DNA of 64,000 nucleotides from Caballeronia mineralivorans PML1(12) (GTDB lineage: Bacteria; Pseudomonadota; Gammaproteobacteria; Burkholderiales; Burkholderiaceae). Location: the NCBI RefSeq assembly GCF_001028175.1, contig NZ_AEJF01000078.1, positions 23,028 through 87,027 on the forward strand, given 5' to 3'. Below, piece by piece: positions 45,332-54,224 of the stretch. Within the stretch, counting starts at the first letter, position 1, and each line of letters opens with the position of its first letter. Under the pieces are notes generated by a model that was given only the letters and a program-made list of their open reading frames with translations, was not told the DNA's origin and searched no databases. The position numbers and the translations under genes are program-made.

Positions 45332-46096
45332 ATGAACCCACTAGTCAAAGCGGTCGACCTGCACAAGTCCTATGGAGCATTCCAGGCGCTGCACGGCATT
45401 CATCTCGAGGTCGAAAAGGGCGAAGTGCTGTGCATCATCGGACCTTCCGGCTCAGGCAAGAGCACGTTCCTGCGCTGTATCAACCAACTCGAAACCATCA
45501 CCGGCGGCGCCCTGTGGGTGAATGACGAACTGGTGGGATACCGGCGCGTCGAGAACAAGCTTTATCCGCTGTCGGAAAAACAGATGGCGCGGCAACGTCT
45601 TGCTACCGGCATGGTGTTCCAGCGCTTTAATCTGTTTCCGCACATGACGGCGCTGGAAAACGTGATCGAAGGGCCGGTCCAGGTGTTGAAGAAGAAAAAG
45701 GCCGAGGCCGTTGAAGAAGCACGGGCACTCCTTACGCGCGTCGGCCTAGGTCACAAGTGCGACGCGTTTCCGGTCGAGTTGTCCGGCGGCCAGCAACAAC
45801 GCGTAGCCATTGCACGAGCACTGGCGATGCACCCCCAACTCATGCTCTTCGACGAACCCACCTCCGCCCTCGATCCCGAACTGGTGGGCGAAGTGCTGAG
45901 CGTGATGCGCGATCTTGCCAAGAGCGGCATGACGATGATCGTTGTCACGCACGAACTCGGTTTCGCACGCGAAGTGGCGAACCGCGTGGTCTTCATGGAC
46001 CAGGGCAAGATTGTCGAGACCGGCACGCCCGAACAAGTGCTCTCACGCCCGCAACAACAGCGCACGCAAGATTTCATCTCGGCTGTGCTTTCCTGA
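45332..46096 (+). CDS. Polar amino acid ABC transporter ATP-binding protein (GlnQ/HisP-like)
   Basis: A 254-residue ATPase: Walker [11 protein letters not shown]-loop [13 protein letters not shown], signature [15 protein letters not shown], Walker [15 protein letters not shown] and switch VTHELGFA. An insertion, [23 protein letters not shown], lies between Walker A and the Q-loop, as in HisP. It starts 19 bp after the permease stop. Confidence 0.93.
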   Translation: MNPLVKAVDLHKSYGAFQALHGIHLEVEKGEVLCIIGPSGSGKSTFLRCINQLETITGGALWVNDELVGYRRVENKLYPLSEKQMARQRLATGMVFQRFNLFPHMTALENVIEGPVQVLKKKKAEAVEEARALLTRVGLGHKCDAFPVELSGGQQQRVAIARALAMHPQLMLFDEPTSALDPELVGEVLSVMRDLAKSGMTMIVVTHELGFAREVANRVVFMDQGKIVETGTPEQVLSRPQQQRTQDFISAVLS

Positions 46097-46110
46097 CGTG
46101 AAGGAAACGC

Positions 46111-46998
46111 ATGGCACTGCAACTCAATCACCCCGTCAACCTCATGTCCAGGCGACTTTCCATGATCGATTCCTTGTTCCGGCGAACCCTTGTTACTTTC
46201 ATGTTCGGTGCAGTTACGCTTGCCGCATCGTTGGCTCATGCCCAGACGCCTGTCGCGGGCAAGGGCACGTTGACGGCCGCCATCGTGCCGAACTATCCGC
46301 CGTTCGAATACAAGGACCCGGCAACCGATGAACTGACCGGCTTCGACGTCGATCTCGGCGTAGCGCTGGCCGCGAAGATGGGTGTGAAACTGAAGTGGGA
46401 AGAGACCAGCTTCGACCAGATGATGAATGCCCTGACCACCCATCGCGTAGATGTGATCCTGTCGGGCATGACAGACTTACCGACGCGTCGCGAGGCAGTC
46501 AACTTTCTTGACTACATCAAGACAGGACCGCAGTTTTATACGTTGAAGGCACGCGGCGGCGAGTTTGCCTCAATGGATGCGGTATGCGGCAAGCGCGTGG
46601 GATCGAGCCGGCGCACGTCCTTTCCCGATGACACCAAGAACTGGAGCGACGAGCATTGCGTCAAGGCGGGGAAACCGGCAGTCGTCGTGGTAGGCACGGA
46701 CGGTTCCGCCGATGCCCGCCTGCAGTTGCGTCAAGGACGGCTTGATGCGGCCGTGCAAGGGGGCGAGACCCTGCCGTATCAGAACACGCTCGAAAAGGAC
46801 GCGTACGCGCCGATCGGTCAGCCATTCCTGTCGCAGTACACGGCCATCGGCATGGCAAAGAGCAGCCCGGCTTTAAACGATGCGCTGACACAGGCGTTCG
46901 GCAAGTTGATTGCGGATGGGACCTATACGAAGATCCTGGCGAAATGGGGCTTGCAGGAGCATGCGGTATCGAAGGTCATCATCAATTCGCAGGAGTGA
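46111..46998 (+). CDS. Polar amino acid ABC transporter binding protein
   Basis: A 295-residue type II periplasmic binding protein (SBP_bac_3): signal sequence ending near AHAQ, then GTLTAAIVPNYPPFEYKD, GFDVDLGVALAAKMG, and a C-terminal lobe with GTYTKILAKWGL. An ATG at 46162 (MIDSLFRRTLVTFMFG) would give a more ordinary signal peptide than the one at 46111. It completes the importer that follows the argH-like gene; the ligand may be an N-substituted amino acid. It converges on the next binding-protein gene. Confidence 0.9.
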   Translation: MALQLNHPVNLMSRRLSMIDSLFRRTLVTFMFGAVTLAASLAHAQTPVAGKGTLTAAIVPNYPPFEYKDPATDELTGFDVDLGVALAAKMGVKLKWEETSFDQMMNALTTHRVDVILSGMTDLPTRREAVNFLDYIKTGPQFYTLKARGGEFASMDAVCGKRVGSSRRTSFPDDTKNWSDEHCVKAGKPAVVVVGTDGSADARLQLRQGRLDAAVQGGETLPYQNTLEKDAYAPIGQPFLSQYTAIGMAKSSPALNDALTQAFGKLIADGTYTKILAKWGLQEHAVSKVIINSQE

Positions 46999-47073
46999 GA
47001 GAAGGTGCTCAGCCGCGGCGGCCGAGCGTCGCTCAATAGACTCTCGACTTCCGCGCACGGCTGCCGTAAACGG

Positions 47074-47113
47074 ATGCGGCCGTTGTCAGGACATCTCCCG
47101 ACAACGGCCGCAT
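47074..47113. terminator. Bidirectional terminator between convergent binding protein genes
   Basis: A perfect 14-bp inverted repeat (47074-47087 and 47100-47113) with a 12-nt loop stands in the 131-bp gap between stops at 46998 and 47130. GC-rich arms end in AT, with TTATC on the plus side. Location supports a terminator. Confidence 0.75.
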
Positions 47114-47129
47114 TTATCAAGCTAAGAGA

Positions 47130-48182
47130 TTACCGTTCGATCTGACGATTCCAGCGCGCGTCCCATTGCGGGCGATTGGCGTTGATCACATCCCAGTCCA
47201 CCACGTTCACCTTCTTCACCAGCTCGTCGAGATTGCCGAGTTGCTGCTGCATCGAGTCCGGCATTTTCGCCTGGCGATTCGTAGGAATCTGACGGCCGGC
47301 GACCGCAGCCTTGCTTTGTGCCGATGCCGAGATCATGAAGGCCGCAAGCTTCTGCGCGAGTACCGGATCGGGATTGTTTGCGACAACGCATTCATCGACG
47401 AGCAACAGCACCGGGCCTTCCTTGGGGTTCACATACGCGACAGGAATGCCCTTCGCTTGCAGGTCACCCACAGCGGTCGGCGTGAGCGGGAACAGGCCAG
47501 CTTGTCCGGTTTGCACCATCTCCGAGATCTTCGCCGAGTTCGGGATGTACTCGATCACGTTCTTGCCCACCGTGCTTTGCCATTTCGTAAAGCCCGGTTC
47601 GACGTTCTTCTCCGACCCGCCCTCAAGCCGGTTGATCATCAAGAAACCGTGCAGGCCGAACGTGCTGCTCGATGCCGACTGGAACACCACTTTGTCCTTG
47701 TATTTCGGATCGGCGAAGTCGAGCCAGGACGTTGGCGGCGCCCAGTGGTTTGCCGTGAACAGTTTCGTGTTGTACGCGATACCCGTCATGCCGAGCTGCA
47801 CGCCCGCGCCCATGTCGTCCTTCATGCGCGCAAAGGGATAGAGTTGCTTGAGTTCAGGGCTGTCGTCGAGTTTTTGGCAGACGCCCATGCTGACCGCGCG
47901 TGCCATGACGCCGTCGTCGAGGAACACCACGTGGATTTGCGGTTTGGCTTTGTTCGCCAGCAGCTTCGCCAGAATGTCGGAGGACGTGCCAGGCACGACG
48001 ACCACTTTGACGTCGTTGGTCTTTTCGAATTCGGGCAGGACTTCGCTCGTGTAGGCCTTTTCCATCGCGCCGCCATTCATGCCGATGTAGATGGTTTTGC
48101 TTTGCGCTTGCGCGGGAGTGGACAGTGCTGCCGCGCACAGCGCGGCGATGCCCGCACTTGCGATTGTATGAAACGCTTTCAT
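47130..48182 (-). CDS. ABC transporter periplasmic binding protein (PotD-like)
   Basis: A 350-residue binding protein with a signal peptide cleaved near AQA (residue 26). The mature part begins TIYIGMNGGAMEKAYTSEVLPEFEK, with VVVVPGTSSDILAKLLANK and VVFLDDGV typical of the PotD/2-aminoethylphosphonate group. It is the last gene of a minus-strand run containing a flavoenzyme complex, and is the probable receptor for the permeases and ATPase at 51200-53991. Confidence 0.88.
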   Translation of the reverse strand: MKAFHTIASAGIAALCAAALSTPAQAQSKTIYIGMNGGAMEKAYTSEVLPEFEKTNDVKVVVVPGTSSDILAKLLANKAKPQIHVVFLDDGVMARAVSMGVCQKLDDSPELKQLYPFARMKDDMGAGVQLGMTGIAYNTKLFTANHWAPPTSWLDFADPKYKDKVVFQSASSSTFGLHGFLMINRLEGGSEKNVEPGFTKWQSTVGKNVIEYIPNSAKISEMVQTGQAGLFPLTPTAVGDLQAKGIPVAYVNPKEGPVLLLVDECVVANNPDPVLAQKLAAFMISASAQSKAAVAGRQIPTNRQAKMPDSMQQQLGNLDELVKKVNVVDWDVINANRPQWDARWNRQIER

Positions 48183-48263
48183 TTACTGATCTCCGTTAGA
48201 AGGTGGTCTTGGTTGGTTTCGTTCGCCGCACTCTTTTTGGACTGCCAGTGGTTGTGGGTGCAG

Positions 48264-49397
48264 TCACCCGCCGCGAGCTAAGCCAAATCTTTCAATCGAA
48301 AAAGCATCAATCGGTGTACTCGTCGCGCCGTCAACGACGAGGTCGGAAAGCACCTGCCCTACCCCCGGGGCAAGCAAGAAGCCGCCACCTGAAAATCCGA
48401 ACGCATGCAACAGTCGCGGCGTCGTGCGGCTAAAACCAATCACCGGGTTATCGTCAGGCGTACTGCCTTCCACGCCCGTCCAGCTGCGCAACAGCAACGC
48501 ATCCTTGAGCCTCGGCAGCAGCCCACAAGCGGCACGCATTACCGTACGCGTCGTCTCGGTGAGCGGCTGGGCATATTCGCCATCGCCCGATCCGCGACCA
48601 CCGCCGATTACGACATTGCCACGCGCTACCTGACGCGCATAAATACCGCCGCCATAAACGCCAAGGTTATGATCGATAAAATAGGGCAGCGGCTCGGTTA
48701 CCCACATGTTCGGATAGATCGGCTCCATCGGAATGGACTCGCCAAAGTATCCGGCCACCGTATTACCCCACGCGCCTGCAGCATTCACCAGCCAGTCGGC
48801 CCGCGCCTCGATCATCGCGCCCGAGTCATGCCGCGCCTCGACCACAAACCGTTCCCCCGCATAGACGATGTTCGTGACAGCGGTCTGCTCGCGGACATCG
48901 GCACCGGCAGCACGCGCCGCACGCGCAAACGCAGGTGAGACGACGCGCGGATTCGCATGGCCATCGCCAGGACACAACGAGCCGCCCAATGCAGCTGCAC
49001 CCAGCCACGGATAACGTCGCCGGAATGTGGGTCCACTGAGCAATTGCAAGTCGAGGCCGAACGGATTGGCCATCTGTGCATACGCTTCAAGCGCCGCAAG
49101 ATCGGCAACACTCCGAGCCAGCCGCAAGTGCCCTGACACGACGAACTCTCCATCCGTGCCCACGAGTTCCGGCAAGCGATCCCAGATGCGCCGGGCGCGC
49201 ACGGCAAGCGGCAATTGTTCAGCCAGCCGGCCTTGACGACGCACGCCACCATAGTTCACGCCACTCGCCTGCGCGCCGCAATAACGGCGCTCAAAGAGCC
49301 CAACTTTGAGGCCGCGCCTGGCAAGCATCAGCGCCGTCGATGACCCCACCAGACCGCCGCCCACCACCAGCACATCGAACCGCAGTGTTTCATTCAT
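48264..49397 (-). CDS. FAD-dependent amino acid oxidoreductase, beta subunit of an opine-oxidase/D-hydroxyproline-dehydrogenase-like complex
   Basis: A DAO-family flavoprotein of about 377 residues: GGGLVGSSTALMLARRGLKVGLFER at the N-terminus (ADP-binding), GDGHANPRVVSPAFARAAR, LVNAAGAWGN, and the C-terminal HAFGFSGGGFLLAPGVGQVLSDLV. The ATG at 49397 overlaps the preceding gene by 8 bp. The grouping with a BFD-cluster FAD protein and a small [2Fe-2S] protein matches three-subunit opine oxidases (OoxB) and D-hydroxyproline dehydrogenases. Nearby aminoadipate genes suggest pipecolate or a lysine-derived opine as the substrate, which is an inference. Confidence 0.85.
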   Translation of the reverse strand: MNETLRFDVLVVGGGLVGSSTALMLARRGLKVGLFERRYCGAQASGVNYGGVRRQGRLAEQLPLAVRARRIWDRLPELVGTDGEFVVSGHLRLARSVADLAALEAYAQMANPFGLDLQLLSGPTFRRRYPWLGAAALGGSLCPGDGHANPRVVSPAFARAARAAGADVREQTAVTNIVYAGERFVVEARHDSGAMIEARADWLVNAAGAWGNTVAGYFGESIPMEPIYPNMWVTEPLPYFIDHNLGVYGGGIYARQVARGNVVIGGGRGSGDGEYAQPLTETTRTVMRAACGLLPRLKDALLLRSWTGVEGSTPDDNPVIGFSRTTPRLLHAFGFSGGGFLLAPGVGQVLSDLVVDGATSTPIDAFSIERFGLARGG

Positions 49398-50841
49398 CGC
49401 GTGCGTGCTCCGGGATAGCGGCCAGATGGTCCGGTGCTTCATCCATTTCAGCCATCAGCGCTATCGATAGAGGCACCGGTTTGATCGGCGCCTGTCCGCG
49501 CAAGCGCCCAACTTCCGCAATCGGTTTGCCCATCTCCGCGCTCAACAGTTCCGCCGCGGCCGCGCCGCACATACGCCCCTGGCAGCGCCCCATGCCGACG
49601 CGCGTAAGCGCCTTGAGCCGATTGATCTCGCTCGCTTCGCCACCTCGAATGCAACGGCGTAGCGTGCCGGCATCGATCTCTTCGCAACGGCACACGGTCA
49701 TGTCGTCAGGCCAGTGCGACGCGCAATCGAGAGGCGGCGCAAATGCTTGTTCCAAGCCAATTCGAAACTTGGCAATGCTGGTCAGTTGTCGATCCAGCTT
49801 CATCGCATGAGCCTGAGCGTTGGCGGTCCGATGTCCGAGGTCTTCCAACATCGCAAGTGCGGCGCGGCAGCCAGCCAACTCTGCCGCATCCGCACCCGCG
49901 ATACCCGCGCCATCGCCGGCGAGATACACGCCCGGCACCGAAGTACGGCCGGCTGTATCACGCTCAGGCAACCACGCGCGATTGAGCGGATCGAAGCGAA
50001 AACGGCAACCTGCCAGATCCGCGAGCTGCGTTTCAGAACGCAGACCGTAGCCGAAGCCAATGGCATCGCAGGGAATGGTGAACTCGCGATCGCCGTCGCG
50101 ATAGGTCATTGCCTGCACGGCCTTGTCTCCCGTCGCACACACTAGCGTCACGCCACGTTCTATACGAACCCCACGCGCCGCCAGCCAGCCGACGTAGTAA
50201 AGCCCCTTCGCAAAGGTGGACGGCTGCCGAAGCAAGCGCGGCGTCGCGGCGAACTGTCGGGAGAATGGATTGGTATCGAGCACGGCCTCGACCTGCGCGC
50301 CCGCCTTCGCGTACTGATAAGCCACGAGGTAAAGCAGCGGCCCCGTTCCCGCGAACACCACACGACGGCCGATCGAGCAGCCCTGGGCTTTCAGCGCGAT
50401 CTGCGCCGCGCCGAGCGTGTAGACGCCTGGCAGCGTCCAGCCGGGAAACGGCAGGATGCGGTCCGTCGCCCCGGTCGCGATCAGCAAATGCGAATAAGGC
50501 ACGGTGCGCTGGCGTCCCGCGTGGAAGGTGTCGAGTTGCCCCGCACCGCATCCCCATACGAGCGTGTCCGGCCGATAGTTGAGCTTCGGCAGCATCTTCG
50601 CCATCGTCGAATGCACGGCATCGGCCTTGCCCGCTTCCATGCCATACAGCGTGCGTTTGCTGCGGGCAAAACCGGCATCGGCTGGCGGCTGGCGATAGAT
50701 CTGGCCACCGGCACGCGGCGCTTCATCGATGACGACTGGCACAACGCCCGCCGCTACCAACGTCTCGGCCGCCCGGACGCCCGCCGGCCCCGCCCCGACG
50801 ATGACAACCCGCTGCATACTGGCTTTATCGATAGACGTCAT
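49390..50841 (-). CDS. FAD/NAD(P)-binding oxidoreductase with BFD-like [2Fe-2S] domain, alpha subunit (OoxA/HcnB-like)
   Basis: A 483-residue protein. The FAD motif GAGPAGVRAAETLVAAG and AGGQIYRQPP are at the N-terminus, a second nucleotide-binding region GTGPLLYLVAYQYAKAG is in the middle, and YLAGDGAGIAGADAAELAGCRAAL closes the flavin domain. The C-terminal part has CRCEE and GMGRCQGRMC, four cysteines of a BFD-type [2Fe-2S] domain. This arrangement is that of OoxA, HcnB and D-hydroxyproline dehydrogenase alpha subunits. The start ATG at 50841 overlaps the small iron-sulfur gene (ATGA). Confidence 0.88.
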   Translation of the reverse strand: MTSIDKASMQRVVIVGAGPAGVRAAETLVAAGVVPVVIDEAPRAGGQIYRQPPADAGFARSKRTLYGMEAGKADAVHSTMAKMLPKLNYRPDTLVWGCGAGQLDTFHAGRQRTVPYSHLLIATGATDRILPFPGWTLPGVYTLGAAQIALKAQGCSIGRRVVFAGTGPLLYLVAYQYAKAGAQVEAVLDTNPFSRQFAATPRLLRQPSTFAKGLYYVGWLAARGVRIERGVTLVCATGDKAVQAMTYRDGDREFTIPCDAIGFGYGLRSETQLADLAGCRFRFDPLNRAWLPERDTAGRTSVPGVYLAGDGAGIAGADAAELAGCRAALAMLEDLGHRTANAQAHAMKLDRQLTSIAKFRIGLEQAFAPPLDCASHWPDDMTVCRCEEIDAGTLRRCIRGGEASEINRLKALTRVGMGRCQGRMCGAAAAELLSAEMGKPIAEVGRLRGQAPIKPVPLSIALMAEMDEAPDHLAAIPEHARDE

Positions 50842-51167
50842 GCTTCAACGGCTCCTGCAGGCCGGGTCAGCACATGCATGCCTTCCTTGACGAACGTCGA
50901 ACACGCACGGATCCGCGTGCCCTCTTCCAGTTGCACCCAACAATCCTGGCACGCGCCCATCAGACAAAATCCAGCACGCGGCTCCCCGCTGAACTCCGTG
51001 TCGCGTACCCGTCGCGTGTGCAGCAGAATGGCGCTCAGCACCGTATCGCCGGTCAGGGCCGTGATCGCCGCGCCATCGACCGTGAGCCCCACCTGCTTGC
51101 GATGCGCTTCCGTAAGACGCACGAATTGCGGCTCGCCGGCGGATGCTGCGCTGGGATTAGTTGTCAT
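50838..51167 (-). CDS. Small [2Fe-2S] protein, gamma subunit (HcnA-like)
   Basis: A protein of about 109 residues of the Fer2_4 family. The cluster ligands are CLMGACQDCWV and the later RACST cysteine. It is the third component of the opine-oxidase-like complex and would pass electrons between the flavin subunits or to the respiratory chain. The ATG at 51167 is chosen as the family start; no good ribosome binding site is visible, and the frame is open back to 51203. Confidence 0.83.
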   Translation of the reverse strand: MTTNPSAASAGEPQFVRLTEAHRKQVGLTVDGAAITALTGDTVLSAILLHTRRVRDTEFSGEPRAGFCLMGACQDCWVQLEEGTRIRACSTFVKEGMHVLTRPAGAVEA

Positions 51168-51199
51168 CGAATAGAGAGAAGTCTTGAGCGCTGAGCAAA

Positions 51200-51994
51200 T
51201 CAATGCGAACCGATCAGGATCCGGTTCAGTCCATACACCCGGTCGAGCAAGATCATCGCACCGGCTGTGACGAAGATCACGAGCGCGGATACTGACGCCA
51301 TCATCGGATCGATCGATTCGGTCGCGTACATGTACATCCGCACCGGCAACGTGATGGTCTGCGGCGAGGTGACGAAGATCGACATGGTCAGCTCATCGAA
51401 GCTATTGATGAACGCAAGCAGCCAGCCGCCTGTGATACCGGGCAGGATCATCGGCAACGTGATGCGGCGAAAGGACGTCCATCGATCCGCGCCGAGCGAC
51501 TGCGCCGCATGTTCGATACTGCGGTCCATGCCGCTCACCGAAGCCAGCACCAGCCGCATGACAAACGGCGTGATGATGATCATGTGCGCCGCAACAAGCC
51601 ACGTGAACGATCCGGTCGCGCCGATCATGGCGAAGAAACGCAGGAACGCAATGCCGAGCACGAGACTCGGAATCACCAGCGGCGAGAGGAATAATCCGTT
51701 GAGAAATTCACGCCCCGGAAAACGCTCGCGGCCGATGGCAAGCGCCGCCGGCAAAGCCAGCGCGAGCGATAAAGTTGCCGATGAAAACGCCAGCTTGATA
51801 CTGTTCAGAAACGCCGAGATGAAGTCCGGATAGTCGAGGATCGCGCGGAACCAGCGTAGCGACAAACCGCGCGTAGGCAGCGTCAGTGTCTGCTCCGGCG
51901 TGAACGCAACCAGCACAATAATTACCAGCGGCGCCAGCACGAACAGGATCACCAGCGTGTGGAAACTCAGGGCAATGAGGCCGTTCTTTCGCAT
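51200..51994 (-). CDS. ABC transporter permease, PotC-like
   Basis: A 264-residue permease with six spans and the coupling loop IEHAAQSLGADRWTSFRRITLPMILPGITGG. It lies between a PotB-like permease and the [2Fe-2S] gene, so importer and enzyme genes share one transcript. It pairs with the permease at 52008. Confidence 0.9.
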   Translation of the reverse strand: MRKNGLIALSFHTLVILFVLAPLVIIVLVAFTPEQTLTLPTRGLSLRWFRAILDYPDFISAFLNSIKLAFSSATLSLALALPAALAIGRERFPGREFLNGLFLSPLVIPSLVLGIAFLRFFAMIGATGSFTWLVAAHMIIITPFVMRLVLASVSGMDRSIEHAAQSLGADRWTSFRRITLPMILPGITGGWLLAFINSFDELTMSIFVTSPQTITLPVRMYMYATESIDPMMASVSALVIFVTAGAMILLDRVYGLNRILIGSH

Positions 51995-52007
51995 CGCAGC
52001 GGTCTCC

Positions 52008-52922
52008 TTAACCCAGGCTTCTGGAGTAACGACGCTCCAGAACCCGGTAATACGTGATCATGATCACGAGGTTCGCGATCAGCAGCAGGATCGCGATGGT
52101 CGCGCCGAGCGGCCAGTTAAGCGAACCGAGGAATTCATCGTAGACGGCAGTGGCCGCAACTTTGAGGCGACGGCCGCCGAGCAGACCTGGAATCGCAAAG
52201 GCGCTCGCGGATAACCCGAACACCATCAAGCTACCCGACAGAATGCCGGGCGCAATCTGCGGCAAGACAATGCGCCGCAGAGTCGTTGCGGGAGAAGCCA
52301 TCAGCGAAAGCGCCGCGTTTTCAACTTGTGGATCGAGCTTTTGCAGCGAGGTCCAGACGGGGATCACCATGAACGGCAGCATCACGTGAACGAGCGCAAT
52401 CACGATCGCGAAGGTCGTGTATTCGAGCTTGTACGGACCGAGGCCGAAAAGCCCGAAGAACTGGTTCACGATACCGCCGGTATTGAGCAACATGCTCCAG
52501 CCGAACGCCCGCACCACCACCGAAACGAGTAACGGAGCAAGGATCACAAGCAGGAACATCGATCGCCACGGATCGCGCATCCGATACAGCACGTACGCTT
52601 CGGGCGCACCGATCGCGACGCAAAGCAACGTCGTCAGGATTGCAATGCCGAAGGTTCGCGCGAAAATGGTCTGGTAATAGCCGTCCGTCAGCACTTCAAC
52701 ATAGTTGCCGAACTGGAACGCCGCGATCGGACCGCTGGCCGGATCGAAGCGATAAAAGGTCAGGACAACGGTCATGGCAAGCGGCGTCAGCACCAGAACC
52801 GCGAACAGGATGAACGCAGGCGCGCTCATCAGCCACGGCGGTACGAACGCATGCCACGGCGCGCGGGTTTTAATCAACGTGCCACTATCGTTCGATTTCG
52901 TCGATTCGATCGTGCTAGCCAT
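52008..52922 (-). CDS. ABC transporter permease, PotB-like
   Basis: A 304-residue permease, N-terminally extended by about 30 polar residues, with six spans and the loop VENAALSLMASPATTLRRIVLPQIAPGILSGSL. It overlaps the ATPase gene by 8 bp and the PotC-like gene follows after 13 bp. Confidence 0.9.
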   Translation of the reverse strand: MASTIESTKSNDSGTLIKTRAPWHAFVPPWLMSAPAFILFAVLVLTPLAMTVVLTFYRFDPASGPIAAFQFGNYVEVLTDGYYQTIFARTFGIAILTTLLCVAIGAPEAYVLYRMRDPWRSMFLLVILAPLLVSVVVRAFGWSMLLNTGGIVNQFFGLFGLGPYKLEYTTFAIVIALVHVMLPFMVIPVWTSLQKLDPQVENAALSLMASPATTLRRIVLPQIAPGILSGSLMVFGLSASAFAIPGLLGGRRLKVAATAVYDEFLGSLNWPLGATIAILLLIANLVIMITYYRVLERRYSRSLG

Positions 52923-53991
52923 GGCTCGCTTCCTGAATCACGCGCACGGCATCGCGATGCCAGTCGATGCCAACCGTCTCGCCCTCCGCCACCGGTTCCG
53001 TGCCTTCGTTCTGGCTGCATACGAGCACTTCGCCAATGGCGGTATCGAGGCGATACAACCACTGGCTGCCCAGGAAAAAGCGACTGGTGACAGTCGCCGA
53101 TAACCGCCCCGTCCCCACCTTGCACAAGTGCAATTTCTCGGGACGAATGCACAAGGTCACCGTATCGCCTTCGCGCCACACGGTGCCCGCCTCAATGCAT
53201 GCAATGCCGGTCAGTTGATGCCCGAGATCCACATGGACTTCGTTGTGACGTGCCTCGGTCACCTTCCCCGCCAGCATGTTCGCCTTACCGATGAACTGAG
53301 AGACAAAGCGATTTTCCGGCCGCTCATAGGCGCGATACGGCGAGTCGACCTGCGTCACGCGCCCCGCTTCCATCACAACCACGCGGTCGCTGATGGACAA
53401 CGCTTCCGATTGATCGTGCGTGACCATCACGGTCGTCGTGCCGACCTTGCGCTGGATCCCGCGCAATTCGAACTGCATCTCTTCGCGCAGCTTGGCGTCG
53501 AGATTGGACATGGGTTCGTCGAGCAGCAGAACCGGTGGCTTGATCACCAGCGCACGCGCAATCGCAACCCGTTGCCGCTGGCCGCCCGACAGTTCACGCG
53601 GATAACGCGCGGCAAACGCATCGAGCCTCACCAACGAGAGCGTCTCGCGAATCCGCTCCGCACATTCGGCCTTGCCGACGCCGCGCATTTCCAGCCCGAA
53701 GCCGACGTTCTGCGCCACCGTCATGTGCGGAAACAGCGCATAGCTCTGGAACACCACACCCAGGCCGCGCTTGTTCGGCCGCACATGCGTAATGTCCTTG
53801 CCGTCGAGCGAAATCCGTCCGCGCGTGACATCGATAAAACCAGCGATCATTTGCAGCGTCGTCGTCTTGCCGCAACCCGAAGGCCCCAGCAACGAAACGA
53901 ATTCGCCTTTTTCAACCGAGAGGCTCACGTCGCTCACGGCGTTCAGATCGCCGTAGGCTTTTGTCAGTTTGTCCAGCACGAGAAACGACAC
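52915..53991 (-). CDS. ABC transporter ATP-binding protein, PotA-like
   Basis: A 358-residue ATPase: Walker A GPSGCGKTT, VVFQSYALFPHM, signature [15 protein letters not shown], Walker B LLLDEPMSNLD, VTHDQSEALSISDR, and a C-terminal TOBE domain. It is the first gene of the importer/flavoenzyme operon (53991 down to 47130). A short A+T-rich patch with a repeated TTTAATC is 210 bp upstream. Confidence 0.92.
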   Translation of the reverse strand: MSFLVLDKLTKAYGDLNAVSDVSLSVEKGEFVSLLGPSGCGKTTTLQMIAGFIDVTRGRISLDGKDITHVRPNKRGLGVVFQSYALFPHMTVAQNVGFGLEMRGVGKAECAERIRETLSLVRLDAFAARYPRELSGGQRQRVAIARALVIKPPVLLLDEPMSNLDAKLREEMQFELRGIQRKVGTTTVMVTHDQSEALSISDRVVVMEAGRVTQVDSPYRAYERPENRFVSQFIGKANMLAGKVTEARHNEVHVDLGHQLTGIACIEAGTVWREGDTVTLCIRPEKLHLCKVGTGRLSATVTSRFFLGSQWLYRLDTAIGEVLVCSQNEGTEPVAEGETVGIDWHRDAVRVIQEASHG

Positions 53992-54224
53992 GGTGGCCTC
54001 CAGGGTCTTTCAGGAACAGCAGTTGAACGAGAGCGCGAACAGCGCAGAGACAAGCGAGCACGCCTCGATAAAGAGGCGCGCAGCAGGACAGATGCAGGCG
54101 CAACAACCGGGGATGACCGCGGAAGTCTGACGCCCGAGCTACACGCCGCGGTTGGCGTGCGCTTCGGGCGAAAGGGGTCGACGTCGGGGTGTGACGTCTA
54201 GTTTTTAATCTTCTTTAATCTAAA

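Noticed and set aside
54061..54078. CGCCTC-N6-GAGGCG hairpin as terminator
   Set aside because: The stem is only 6 bp and lacks a T-run; it lies upstream of the importer operon rather than after a gene end.
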